The notes: generated by a model from the sequence alone, not told the origin. Shown: positions 44,421 to 55,799, numbered from the stretch's first letter. The stretch: DNA of 64,000 nucleotides from Ophiura sarsii (GCA_035610835.1 CM069455.1:20907874-20971873); one strand, 5' to 3'. Made by a program: numbers and translations.

Positions 44421-46416
44421 CTTCCGTCTTTCTACGCGTGTGTATACACCAGCCCTCGTGCTCGCGAATGTATTAACTTCGTCAGTGAACGACGAACTGA
44501 CGTCACTGTCTCGTGGAAGGAAATAGACTAATTAATTAGTTTCATCATGTTTTGGTAAAATGTCAATCATAGCTGTATAGCCTCCAAGCCTATGACCTCT
44601 GACAAAAGACAGTAATTAATACGGTCTTTGCTCTGATATACTTGAGATACAAAATATAAGTGCATGGGAATCGCCTCAAGCGTTATTGACAATATTGCCG
44701 TCTTTTTTTTGGTTCCCCGATAACCGCACAAAATATTCTTTAATTCTTTAAGACTAAATCGGATTAATAGATTGACCTTTTACCCAGGAGACGATTTAAT
44801 TACAGAAATCAACGTCTTTATGTGATATCTTCCGAACCATAATGTTAAAGGACAGAAATGATTTCTCTAAAGTACAGTAGCCCAACGGGATCTTACACGT
44901 CTTTATGGATTTGATTCTAAATCAGACGACCGCGGATGGATACGATTTCACCAAATCTGCAAATCATTATTGATATATATCGCGAATTTCATCCAAAGTA
45001 TTCGATAAACCACTTAGACCAAGTAGTTTCAAATCACCACATAATTAGACCTAAATTATCTCAAACATAAACCGTTGTAATTGGAAAATCAATTCCAGTG
45101 TTCAATTCCAACATTATATTTGTTCAGTTCTTTCGGTGATTAACCGTAATACTAGTATTTTAAAATCGTATGAAAATCAAACTTGCACGCATTACGCAGT
45201 GTTGTCATACTGACCGTCTGCACTTAACCGTCCAAATGTTGGCGGCCATTTTTTAGTATTGCTACTAAAAAAACGTAGGAGTCTAAAATGATTGGATTTG
45301 AAAATGTGTATTAACGGGTAAATTTTTTATTTAAGATGACTTAAACTGGTAATTGTGTCCAACTCCAGCGGTTTTAGGGTGAAAAGTTTTGTTTTTCATA
45401 GCATATTATGATATTTGGCTTGTTATGGCTATGGCTATCGGTGATTATCTGTTTTAAAAGAAATGCAGATTTAACAACAAATCATACATCCTTGGTTATA
45501 AATCGCAGCGTAAAATGATGACATATTCCAAACTCTTATTTTTAGTACATAATATACAGTCACATTTTTGTTAGAGAATGCAAAAGGAGGTGTTTTTCAA
45601 TCTGATAATCGCTTGTTTAAACAATAAACATTCAGTATGCACATTTTGAAGGTGCTCAAATAATTCATAATGCATTTCAGTCATTCCATTGGTCGTCTCG
45701 CACCACGTGACTTTTACAAAAATGAAATAAAATCTACCGATCGATGTCCATTCATAAAAACACGTGTATATTTTTCTCTACATCGGCGACTCGACTAGGA
45801 GGGACAGTCCATTGGAATGGCTCTTTTCAGAGCCACCGAATTTGCAAGTAGGGAAGGGACACCTACTTTCACATCATAGATCAAGGGGCCGTTCATATGG
45901 TGATACTCTGTACACATGGAGTATTCGATGTTTTTATTTTCTTATAGGTCGTTCCGGAATGACTTCACATACCGTTGACCACAAACCAAAGAGGTAAATA
46001 AAGGCTTCTTACACAGCGTGACGCCATCGCTTGGGTTGATCTTCTGTATGGTTAGAGCGTAAAACTGATAGGTATGTTAAAACGTCTGGTTTGTTGTCAA
46101 CGGCAAACTGAAAAAAGTACTCGGATAACCGGGCCGACCTATATCAAGGCAACACTGCAACATAATCCTTGGGGTATGAAAACGAAGGCGTATGAAAAAG
46201 AGGAGATCAGTGCTTGAAAGTCAACTTTTATATGTGATTTTAGACGTTTTATTAGCACTTTCTAGAAGTACCATCCGGTTACACGGGTGACCAAGAGATC
46301 ATTTACCGTGAATCCATCATAATGTCTACAAAACTACTAATACATAACGCCACATATCTTAAAATAACTTTAGAATAATTTTATAGAATGAAATATACGA
46401 TTAAATGAAAAATACG

Positions 46417-46665
46417 CTAAAGGCGCCGAAAAACAAACCCTGTTCTACGGACTGACGGATCTCTCAGGTTGGGTCGGTCGGGCGTGGGGTTGGGGCTTGT
46501 TCCAGAAATGTCGTGATCATTTTGGAGAATTTTCAACAATTTTCGAAATATTCAAAAATAGAAATAAAAATGTCAACAAATGTCTTTTTTTATTTTAAAT
46601 ATCATAAATTGTCCCAAAAATTGGGTCGGTCGGGCTCGAAGAACAGGGTTTGTTCGTCACCTTAG
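46417..46665. mobile_element. 249-bp inverted-repeat element
   Basis: The left end CTAAAGGCGCCGAAAAACAA + ACCCTGTTC is matched in reverse complement by GAACAGGGTTTGTTCGTCAC + CTTAG. A GGGTCGGTCGGGC string occurs near both ends. No coding capacity. Confidence 0.75.
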
Positions 46666-47388
46666 ATGAAAAGTAAAGTCGAACGCAAAAAAAAAGGTAA
46701 TGGAGGAAACCATGACCGAAGACGTTATCTGACTCGGATGTCAAAATCTTGTGGATATACGTTTTAAATATAGAGGTATGAACTAAAATCTCAAAAATTT
46801 AATTTAGCTGAACGGTTGTAATATAACTATGTATTCCAGAGATTTTGAACTTGGAAGCTGCATTTACACGTTGTGGTCAATTCATAAAAACGGTTCTTCA
46901 AAACAATAGCCAACATTCATAGTTTCATTCGTCATTCATCAATTACACATCGCCTGGTTTTTGCTACTGATGCGTTGAACGAGTAGCGCACATTGAGCCT
47001 GTGTAAGAACATTTAACTCACTGAGTCATAGGTTATGCTTACAAAATTTCATAAGAGGGCGTCCTTTTATATCAGCAAATGCCAGACGATGCCGGACATG
47101 GGCTCGTTCACGAATATTTAAGGTTAAATTATGGTGTACGAGGATACGTGATCAAGCGAATGGGACGAATGGTTAACGACGGATTAAATTCAAAAAAGGA
47201 TACTGATTGATTATCCAATTCCAGCGAGTTTAGGATGAAATAACTTAGCTCCAACGTAAGTGTGAATTTCTCGGGTCATATAATCAAAATCCATTTTTTA
47301 CATTGTAACCAACGGAGATTTAAAATGTACGGCCATTCGTGTCCACCGTCGTCTGCAAATAAAACATCGTGTTCATTAATATTCATAT

Positions 47389-50300
47389 CTAATTTGAATA
47401 TCTAGTTTCCAACCAATCACGAGCTTCGTCGGTCATCAGACGATTGGGATGACGCATCTGCTCCTCGGCATATTCACCGACGTACACAATCTTGCCAGAC
47501 TCTATCACCAAAACACGGTCTGGGTGGGCTTTGTATAATCGCGCGAAGTCGTCGGTTATATTGTCGGCGACGAGACGCACTTTGGAGGAATCCGAGGTAT
47601 TGTCGGTAAAGGTTCGGTGACTGTCGGCATCCATTGAGAGTAATGATCTGTGAGTAAAACAAGATATCCGAAGCATTGGTCACTAGTAATAGGTCACAAC
47701 GACGGTGCCTAGACTTTAATGATCAGCAGGGAGTATCAAGGTTAAATTGGAAGGCATAAAAACTGTTTGACAATCTTATTTAATTCAAAGTAGGCCACGC
47801 ATTTTAGACATTCCTCATGGCAAAATTGTACAACACTTTTTGCTCAAAACAGTTAGAAGCACCTATTGTACTCAGTTGCTAGGGCAAAAAACCTTGATAT
47901 TGTATTGATGCAGGTAAGTGCGTAAACTTGCACTATGATACAAATAATAAAGTGGAGTCTCCATACATGAGCGTGCACTCTAGCAGAGATCGTAGCAACC
48001 AGTCTGAGAAGCTGCGTGCTTGGACAACCATTTTGTGGTTGTCTAATGTGAACAAAATAGTGCTCTGTGTGCACCTAATGGATTATTTTTACTAAAGGGG
48101 ATAAAAATAATGCCACTGTTATCACTTGTTTACATAATAATCCAATGGCTACTTTGATGAACAATGGCCTCACCATGACACACTTTGCTTTTAATATCAA
48201 CGCTCTCACCCCCGGGGAGAGCAATTGGCCGTATCGTCGGTGGTATAACATAGTGACGTATGGTTGGTTGTATTTCATAGTGACGAATGGTTGGTGATAT
48301 TACATAGTGACGTATGGTTGGTGGTATTACATAATGACGTATTGTTGGTGGTATTACACAGTGACTTATGGTTGTAGGTATTACATATGTCGTATGGTTG
48401 GTGGTATTTCATAGTGACGAATGGTTGGTGATATTACATAGTGACGTATGGTTGGTGGTATTTCATAGTGACGAATGGTTGGTGGTATTACATAGTGACA
48501 TATGGTTGGTGGTATTACATAGTGACGTATGGTTGGTGGTATTTCATAGTGACGAATGGTTGGTGGTATTACATAGTGACGTATGGTTGGTGGTATTTCA
48601 TAGTGACGAATGGTTGGTGGTATTTCATAGTGACGAATGGTTGGTGGTATTACATAGTGACGTATGGTTGGTGGTATTTCATAGTGACGTATCGTCGGTG
48701 GTATTACATAGTGACGTATGGTTGGTGGTATTACATAGTGACGTATGGTTGATGGTATTACATAGTGACGTATGGTTGGTGGAATCACATAGTGACGTAT
48801 GGTTGGTGGTATTACATAATGACGTATGGTTGGTGGAATTACATAGTGACGTATCGTCGGTGGTATTACATAGTGACGTATGGTTGGTGGTATTACATAG
48901 TGACGTATGTTTGGTGGTAGTATATAGTGACGTATGGTATTACATAGTGACATATGGTAAACTTTGGTCGTTTTGGGAAGTGTAATCTATTGTTTTGAGA
49001 CCCTATTCGCAGTACTGTTTCAGTTCTAGACCCAAAGGTTCTGCGCTTTACCGACCCTTCCCCCGGGCTCCTCACCTTGCAACTTCAATACGATCATCGA
49101 TTGTATTATGGTCAGACATGTAATGAAACTTGCGCTCCCATGCCCAGGTATCTCCGGGGTGTGCTTCGGCCAAATAGATGCATAGAAAATCCACTCGGTC
49201 ACGGTAGTCACGACATAATGTGGCCAGCTCTCCTGAAAGGACGCAGGCCTATAAAACACCAAGAAAACAACATTGTTATGAATTGCATACACACGATATG
49301 CGCTGGAAATAGTGTTAAACAAAGAATACAAAGAATCTGGTGTGTAATGCCCAATTTATACTAACAACGTATACTAGAATCTCATAGCACTTCTGTATTT
49401 AACGATGGGTGCTTCTATGTCATTTTTCAAATATCAAATTGTTCAAAATTATCGAAAGTGATTGGCCGAAATTTAGATATTAATATTATTCATATCAGTT
49501 AGGATACGGTATTCGTTTAAAAATCCTAGTTCATTATGCTATTCGTTTGGAAATTCTAATTAATTATGATATTCGTTTAGATATTCATATCCGTAAGGAT
49601 ATTCGTTTGGAAATCCTAGTTCATTATGATATTCGTTTAGATCTTCATATCCGTAAGGATATTCGTTTGGAAATTCTAGTTCATTATGATATTTGTTTAG
49701 ATATTCATATCCGTAAGGATATTGGTTTGGAAATCCTAGTTCATTATGATTATCGTTTGGAAATTCAAGTTCATTATGATATTCGTTAGATATTCATATC
49801 TTCGTTACGATATTCGTTTGGAAATTCAGGCTCATTTATGATATTCGTTTAGAAAATCATATCCGTCATGTCCGTTATGATATTCGTTAGGAAATTGATG
49901 TACTTTATAATATTAACACCAGAGGAATTGTCATTATGATAATAATGTCGACACGCCAGGCGCGATTGCCATTATCAGTACGCTGCCTGATGATTAGGAA
50001 ATCGTCACAATCTTTTCGCTTCATCTACGTGGCAGCTGGTTTGTAACCATTATCAGCACTTATATTATAATATCGCCCTTTTTAACAGCTACCCAATCTC
50101 GATTGGGTCAAAGAGGCAACTGAGACTAAGTATCTTGCCAATGTTTAGCCTATAAATAAGCTGGCCATGGCAGGGCTATAACTCACAACCTTATGATCAT
50201 GAGTCCCGCGCTGTTTCACTAGACCACACATAGTTACGTTTTTTAATACCTGAAACGGAGGTCAGGACAATGATGATGCGATGATGAGCAGAGGTCTTTC

Positions 50301-53300
50301 CTTGTGAAGGTAGAGATCAGACAGTTGCACGATCTCTTTTGTTTCAATGGAAACTAGTCCTGCATCCGCAAATGGAGAATTCAATAGATCACCGTACATT
50401 GAGCCATCCATATGCGGGTACCCTAGTCTGGTCATTATCTGAAATATGTAGATAAAAAGATGACCGATATTTTATGAATTAGGGCGCCGCTTGCACATAA
50501 TAATATTGCATCGAGGGTATTTGGTTCAACTGTTATCGAGAAAATATGCAAATACATTTTAAGTACAATACGAATCTCTTGGATCAATATCAACTTGAAC
50601 AATTAAGCGATAAGCATAATATTCTTGATGATGATTTGAAACCATGACCTCCTACACTGCAAAAAGGTTGCTTAAATATTTACTCAACATTTTACACAAC
50701 GTTGTTCAAGTATGCAACCGCTCAACTGTTAAGTAAATTTTGCCCAACAATGTTTTCACCAACAGTTGAACAATTCTAGTTACTCAAAAGTTAGGCAATT
50801 ATATTCACTCAACAGTTGTTCAAGTATGCAACAGCTCACGAAATTGGCCTTTTTGGACAACAGTTGCCTAAAATTCACATGTGCGTAACTTGCATCAACT
50901 GTTGCGTGATTGTCCTCAATGCTCATGCAACAGTTGCAAAAGTGGAATATTTTTACGCAACATATTTTAGCAACAGAAACAGTTTCCACTAACATCTTAA
51001 GGACATTGTTTTCGACGAATTGCTCAATGCTGGGGATTTTTTACTTTTATACACCGCCTAACTTTCTACATATATTGAATGAATTTTAATCAACACGTCA
51101 ACCAACGGATGATAAAAGTACTTTTAGCAACGTATTTTAAGCAACCTTTTTGCATTGTATGTATAAACGGTCAACCCTATATTTTCTAACGAGGGACGGG
51201 ATGTTGGCTTTTTGTTTCAAGAAAGCTGACTGGAAATTTAAAACATTTTGGGGTTCTCAAACAGACATATTTGACCCGCATGCACAATTAATTTAACGGT
51301 CCTGGTTTAACTTTAAGGGGAAAGTATACTTTAGGTTCCAGGATCGTTCAAATACTGGAGCATAAAAGTTCCCAGTATCGGTCGATACTGGAACACCAAA
51401 TTGTGTTCCAGTATCGAGCGATACTGGCACATGCCATACCAGTGAGATGTGTCCAACCTTACCTGGTGGTAGGGTAAGCCGTCAAAGTCCGATAGTAGGC
51501 GGGAGTGTTTGCCACCTTACAATTTTCAAATTACAATCGTCATTTTGAAAAATACCTTAATTGTATGGTTCTGAATATTATAGTATATGTTAGAAACACC
51601 ATTTCCCTCACTTATAAGAAAAAACACCGGGTGAAATTTTGAAGAAAATTTCAATTTGGGCCTCTATTTCACTGTACAGCGAATACGGCGGGATTTTGAG
51701 GTCAGCCATATTTATTAGGGACGTCATTGTGACGTCATGCGTGGGATGTTTGTACTTAATTTGGTATGTATGGAAAGAGAGGACCTCTAGCTATACCATG
51801 GTACCCAAACAAGCATACTTAGGGAGTGGTACCTCCCCCCCCCCCCCCACCCCATCCCTTAGGTAGCAGTGTTATAAAAACGTTAGAGTTGCATAACTCG
51901 AATGGTTCTTATTTTAGAAGCACAAGGTCACGAGAAATTTGCCCATTGAGTAGTACACAAACTGGCGGGTGGTTAATCACCTTTGGCAGTAATTCTTCAC
52001 ATTTTAGCCTATAATTTCTAAATGGAACATTTCTGGCCCCTCAGATTTTACAGACATAATGAAACAAATATGGGAATTCTTCTATCTGATATCGAAATAT
52101 GTAATACATGTATGTGAGAGAAAAAAATCATAAACAAAAGTGATCAGAACATAGGCCTACACATTTAATTTGTCAACTTCTTTTATGATAAACGCACCTC
52201 TTTGTCCTCTTCAAAATACGGAATAACAAGATCGTCGATACCAGTGAAGCTATCCCAGTCACTGATGCACGAGGCGTAGCCGAGTTCTTCCATTACGGTT
52301 TGATCGATACTCATATGTAATTTCTGAAAATGAGATAAAATCAACTTATATTTTAGGTAACAGTTGCATTGTTCGTATAAAATGAAAAATAATATTGACG
52401 TATTTTTTCACTAATCAATTGTCGATTTAGTTATTGTCACCATGTCAAATGTCTATCTCTAATAATGGCAAACAATTTAGCCAACATGAGAGATAAATAT
52501 TATATTTAACAGAAGTCGACAAGACGAAAATGCTGACATCCATTTTGAGCTCATCCAGATATTGGAATAAACAAATTCAAAATCCTAAAGTTTATTGAAC
52601 TTATACCTTTTAGAATGATATCTGAATAAATCAACATCACATATAGCTTGTGGTCTATCAATGTATGGGAACTCCAGCATGTGCGTTCAAGATCGCGAGA
52701 GATAATACTAGCTCTGTGGTATTATATTATTATTAGTACATGTTAAATTTCACAATTAATTGTTTAATTTGCAATGCTGAAAATATGGAAACAAACTCTA
52801 AAATACAAATTATTTTCAAAAATGGTTAGCGGGTTAATACAAGCTAAAAGACCTATTGTCAAAAGGCTTTGTTTCAGTGCCATTATTTCAGTGTACAGGG
52901 CCGTCAGCAGCTTTTGCCCAAGGGGGGTGCGTTTTCACGATTTTTTACCGGAAGCAGTGGCGTAGCTAGGTGGTTTTTTTCGTAAAAGGTTGCCCCAAAT
53001 TTTTTCCAAGTCAGTCACCTCGTGAATTTCACGTAAGTGTGGGGGGGGGGGGGGGGGGGGGGGGGGGTGTCAAAAAAATTCGCACGTCATAAAATTTCGC
53101 ACGGACACAAAATGTAGCAGTCCAAAAAGCACTGTAGTCAATGTTTTATGAGTAGGTTTACTATCATTGAAATTTGAAACTAAGAAAAACGCCATTTTTA
53201 CCTTTAAAAAAAAGAAGAGATTTTCAAGGGGGGTGCGTCCGCACCCAACGCACCACCCCCCCCCCCCCCCCCCCCTTCTGACGGCCCTGGTGTAATACGG

Positions 53301-53631
53301 TATTACTCAAGTCTCAACGTGTTATAATTTAAACATATGAACTCAATTAAGTCAGTATCACAGAAATTTATATTGACAATTTCACCAATTTACTCAAGTA
53401 ATGTGTCATAAAACATACCTGATATTTCACCAAGGCACCCGGCTGACTAGGGTCGTAGGTTTCTTTGTATAGTTTGACATTTTCGTCTCGTTTTCTAACT
53501 TGCGCCTGTTTATCCAGTAGTTGCAATACTGTTGATCTGCATCCGAACACCTCTAACAACTCCATGGAGGCAATTTGGTTGTTATGCACTCTGAAGTCGT
53601 CTGCTTTTTGTCGTCTGCGTTTTAATGTCGC
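47389..53631 (-). CDS. Iodothyronine-deiodinase-like selenoprotein, N-terminus missing
   Basis: Exons: 53631-53419, 52323-52198, 50438-50250, 49248-49076, 47647-47389, giving 319 residues after reading one UGA as Sec. Phases join cleanly (0,0,0,2). Exon 3 reads SIETKEIVQLSDLYLHKERP, LLIIASSLS-UGA-PPFQ; exon 4 reads RDYRDRVDFLCIYLAEAHPG + DTWAWE. This matches deiodinase FGSCT-U-PPF and YIxEAHxSDGW, including the Glu and His (E204, H206 here) known to be needed in the family. The fold is thioredoxin-like; deiodinases remove iodine from thyroid hormones at membranes. The C-terminal exon has DRVLVIESGKIVYVGEY and stops at 47389. Odd points: SSLS replaces GSCT before Sec, and the pre-catalytic region is long and basic at its start (LKRRRQK). 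The frame is blocked upstream by TGA, so a first exon with the usual TM anchor is unseen. Substrate is not certain. Confidence 0.8.
48240..48955. repeat. 27-bp minisatellite, array 2 (opposite orientation)
   Basis: About 26 units of ACGTATGGTTGGTGGTATTA + CATAGTG. Substitutions such as CGTATCGTCGG mark variants. It creates open frames on both strands (WWYYIVTYG nonapeptides on plus, HYVIPPTIR on minus), which I treat as by-products. It lies in the last intron of the deiodinase-like gene. Confidence 0.9.
49500..49890. repeat. Tandem repeat of paired 30-bp half units
   Basis: Alternating GATATTCGTTTAGATATTCA + TATCCGTAAG and GATATTCGTTTGGAAATCCT + AGTTCATTAT, about six 60-base pairs with decay at both ends. 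It lies right of deiodinase-like exon 4, in the intron before it. Confidence 0.85.
50163..50228 (-). repeat. tRNA-like sequence (Met-like anticodon loop)
   Basis: The minus strand reads GTGGTCTAGTGAAACAGCGC, GGGACTCATGATCATAAGG (loop CTCATGA, anticodon CAT) and TTGTGAGTTATAGCCCTGCC. The B box is decayed (GAGTTATAG for GGTTCGAAT), so it is a relic. It sits 20 bases from the end of the Sec-coding exon. Confidence 0.45.
50262..50264 (-). other. In-frame UGA, proposed selenocysteine codon
   Basis: It is codon 59 of exon 3 (50438-50250). The four codons after it (PPFQ) reach a GT donor, and the next two exons continue the deiodinase homology in phase, which would be pointless if the UGA ended the protein. 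Deiodinases carry Sec at exactly this place, before P-P/S-F. Confidence 0.75.
50653..51159. mobile_element. 507-bp inverted-repeat element rich in CAACAGTTG
   Basis: Ends TACACTGCAAAAAGGTTGCT + TAAATATTT and AACGTATTTTAAGCAACCTT + TTTGCATTGTA are inverted copies. The interior repeats CAACAGTTG (self-complementary but for its centre) and TTCAAGTATGCAAC several times. No transposase. It lies in deiodinase-like intron 2. Confidence 0.7.
51373..51428. repeat. Two neighbouring 20-base palindromes
   Basis: CCAGTATCGGTCGATACTGG and CCAGTATCGAGCGATACTGG lie 15 bases apart, each an inverted repeat of CCAGTATCG around a two-base centre. GATACTGG also recurs nearby, suggesting a small decayed repeat family. 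Confidence 0.7.
51890..52150 (-). repeat. Dispersed repeat, copy 2 (partner at 32760-33110)
   Basis: Shares TTTTAGAAGCACAAGGTCA, GGTGGTTAATCACCTTTGGC, TTTAGCCTATAATTT and AACATTTCTGGCCCCT with the copy in the solute-binding gene. Frame is broken here. It lies about 50 bases past deiodinase-like exon 2, as the other copy lies about 90 bases past solute-binding exon 7. Confidence 0.65.
52896..53289. mobile_element. 394-bp inverted-repeat element with 5-bp TSD
   Basis: Ends CAGGGCCGTCAG and CTGACGGCCCTG are inverted. GTGTA flanks both (52891-52895 and 53290-53294). CAGGG ends and a 5-base duplication fit the hAT5-like group; this is a judgement. Inside are a second GCAGTGGCGTAGCTAGG start (52951), G and C runs and CAAAATTTCGCACGG-type sequence shared with 5500-5600. 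Confidence 0.65.
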
Positions 53632-54551
53632 CTGTTTGGCAGAGTTCTCAAGCAACAATATTATGTCCAATCCGTGTTGTTTAAATCATCTCTGCAATAT
53701 ATTGTTGTCCTAATTAGGAACGTTAAAGCGACAGACCCTGGTGCTACAGGTCAATGTCCGAAAATGCGTCAGACCTTACCACCTGTTATTGCAAGTCAAT
53801 GTCCGAGAGGAGATAACAATGAAAAAAATTAAAATCAATAAATAAGTGGCAGCATTGGTAATTTTTACCTACCAACTTCCAATGTTAAAGCAATGAATAC
53901 TTATGTTCGCCAAGTCGTTTGAAGCTATGTTTCGGACCAAGATAAAGACCGTGTAGTCGTGTAGTATTTAGCCCTGTCATGAAATAACTCAACAACAAGT
54001 CATCAATAATTATTCACTCTCGTTCCCTGAATGATTGCATAGTATCGATCTGAACATTATGCACACATTATCCACGTGCGCATGGGTTCGAGTTTAATTC
54101 TATAAAACCACTGGGTGGAGAAGTTATGTTCAATTATCACAAATACATTATAGTTACGTCAATCGGACATAGTGACTGCGTTGGGTCCTACACTTAGTGA
54201 GCGGGATATTTGATTCCGAACATAAAGTGCATAATACATTAAACTGCTTGGAATTTTACCAAGCCTTAGGGATACACCTTGGTTCGGTTTGGGTTGGTTT
54301 GGTTTGAGTTAGCTGTAGATATCAATGAAGCATTTCAAATAACACACATTTCTCTTATTTCAGATTGATGTAACATAAAATGCTGTTGACCCTGTCACTC
54401 AAATTGTTCAAATGAATTGCATCGATATGGTAAAAAAGAAGATCTTGTACGACTAAAATAATTTGATTAATCGGTCCATGTTCTCCTTTCCATAAAAATC
54501 CTTTACATTCATATCCTTCACCCATGCATAACACTTTGAATTTGAATTAGC
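53632..54551. other. Upstream of deiodinase-like exon 1 found; first exon not located
   Basis: The reading frame of the exon ending at 53631 meets an in-frame TGA within 60 bases upstream, and CCAAACAG/GCG is the best splice acceptor. The missing N-terminal exon(s) must lie further right, in this stretch, beyond, or in the gap. I could not pick one. Confidence 0.4.
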
Positions 54552-54990
54552 CCGCGCATTAAAGGAAGTGTCCCGCAAGCATTACATTGAGCATTATTTG
54601 TTAGACAAATAATTATCGAGCCGAAATTACGTATTTATATAGAACAAAACACCGTACTAGTCACAAAAATGAATAAACACTGCCATCACTCAACATGCAC
54701 TTTTTAAAATTCGCGGCGATTGAAAGTCCCGGTGTCGATGACGTCATGGGTATCGGTGCTCAAATTTGCGCATATGTATTGTACAACTATGACATCATCG
54801 ACACTGGGACTTTGATCGCCGCGAATTTTAAAAAGGGCGTGTTGAGAGATTGCGGTTTTTATTTGTTTTTGTCATAAGTGTGGTGTTTTCTTCTATATCA
54901 TTACAAAAGTTGGGCTCGATAGTTATATTTCTAACATATAATGCACACTTTTATGCTTGCGGGACACCTCCTTTAAGGGGAAATGCGCGG
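54552..54990. mobile_element. 439-bp foldback element, arms of about 200 bp
   Basis: CCGCGCATTAAAGGAAGTGT + CCCGCAAGC at the left pairs with GCTTGCGGGACACCTCCTTT...AATGCGCGG at the right. Close to the centre CTTTTTAAAATTCGCGGCGA pairs with TCGCCGCGAATTTTAAAAAG, continuing into GTGTCGATGACGTCAT / ATGACATCATCGACAC. Pairing is strong in the outer 30 and inner 50 bases and weaker between. No gene. Confidence 0.8.
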
Positions 54991-55040
54991 CGATCAACAC
55001 GGGACTGATACGGCTTATGTAGTTGGTGTTTTTCCTCCGT

Positions 55041-55515
55041 GTAGTGTATTGAAAATGTGACTTTAAAAAGTGACTAATTTTCTATAAATGGTGCTAATCA
55101 TGGTTTATCTTTGTTGTTAGTGTTAGGTATCAAAATGTGCTAAAAAGATTTATCCAAATGTCTATCTAGCCTGTTTGGTAAAAAAATAATTGAAAGTTAC
55201 ATTTTCTTTTGTTGAGCACTTTATGGGTGCACTGTCTGATCGATTGCCCGGTCAATACTGGTCATCACAGTGTCACACACGGGTGAACCTCACACCCACC
55301 CCCCCCCCCCCCCCCCCCTCCCCCACACCTTCCTCCAGCGTAGTGTATTAAAAATGTGACTTTTGAAAAGTGAGTAATTTTCTTTAAATGGCGCTAATCA
55401 TGGTTTATCTTTGTTGTTAGGTGTTATATTTGGTATCAAAATGTGCCAAAAAGATTCATCCAAATGTCTATCTAGCCTGTTTGGTAAAAAGATAATCGGA
55501 AATTACTTTAACATG
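55041..55515. repeat. Direct duplication of about 170 bp, 300 bp apart
   Basis: GTAGTGTATTGAAAATGTGA ... TCTATCTAGCCTGTTTGGTA (55041-55190) recurs at 55340-55490 with about 10% change. A C run at 55293-55318 lies between the copies. Confidence 0.75.
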
Positions 55516-55799
55516 TTTAAGTGACCTAAACAAAGTGTATGACTTTCTTATTTTGAGCACTTTATGTTGAAATTGATAGTATAGTATTTACACTTTCACC
55601 GTGTCATCTCTTTTTTAACGTTAGTTTTGTGTCACAACAGCCACTACAAGGGCCATGCTGTTGTCGCAAGAGACTACCAGTGCCCATACTAATCACCGCG
55701 CTTTTCAAACATACATGTGCTATGACAAACAAATAGTACCAGTTCTTATAACGACATTTCAATAGAGATTTATTATCATCCCTACACTAGAAAATCGTT

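Larger units (their letters stand above)
43450..47388. other. Region between solute-binding and deiodinase-like genes
   Basis: It contains the presumed promoter of the solute-binding gene at the left, a tandem array (43870-44420), one short inverted-repeat element (46417-46665) and the 3' untranslated region of the deiodinase-like gene just left of 47389. Otherwise AT-rich with no recognised gene. Plus-strand TTTATT near 46589 would read AATAAA on the minus strand. I could not identify a convincing SECIS element by eye. Confidence 0.4.

Noticed and set aside
45764..45997. 77-codon plus-strand frame between genes 2 and 3
   Set aside because: No domain, splice context or repeat of composition bias typical of the real exons here.
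48368..48985. Long open frames with WWYYIVTYG or HYVIPPTIR repeats as a repetitive protein gene
   Set aside because: The 27-bp tandem repeat is a multiple of three and opens frames on both strands; there is no splice context or start signal, and units decay without codon bias.
2108..50228. Six tRNA-like sequences as working tRNA genes
   Set aside because: None closes a 7-bp acceptor stem with a correct T arm by eye, and most lie inside mobile elements.
53632..53690. Extending deiodinase-like exon 1 upstream to LLLENSAKQ
   Set aside because: An in-frame TGA lies just above and the CCAAACAG acceptor is good; a TTG start would be unusual for a nuclear gene.
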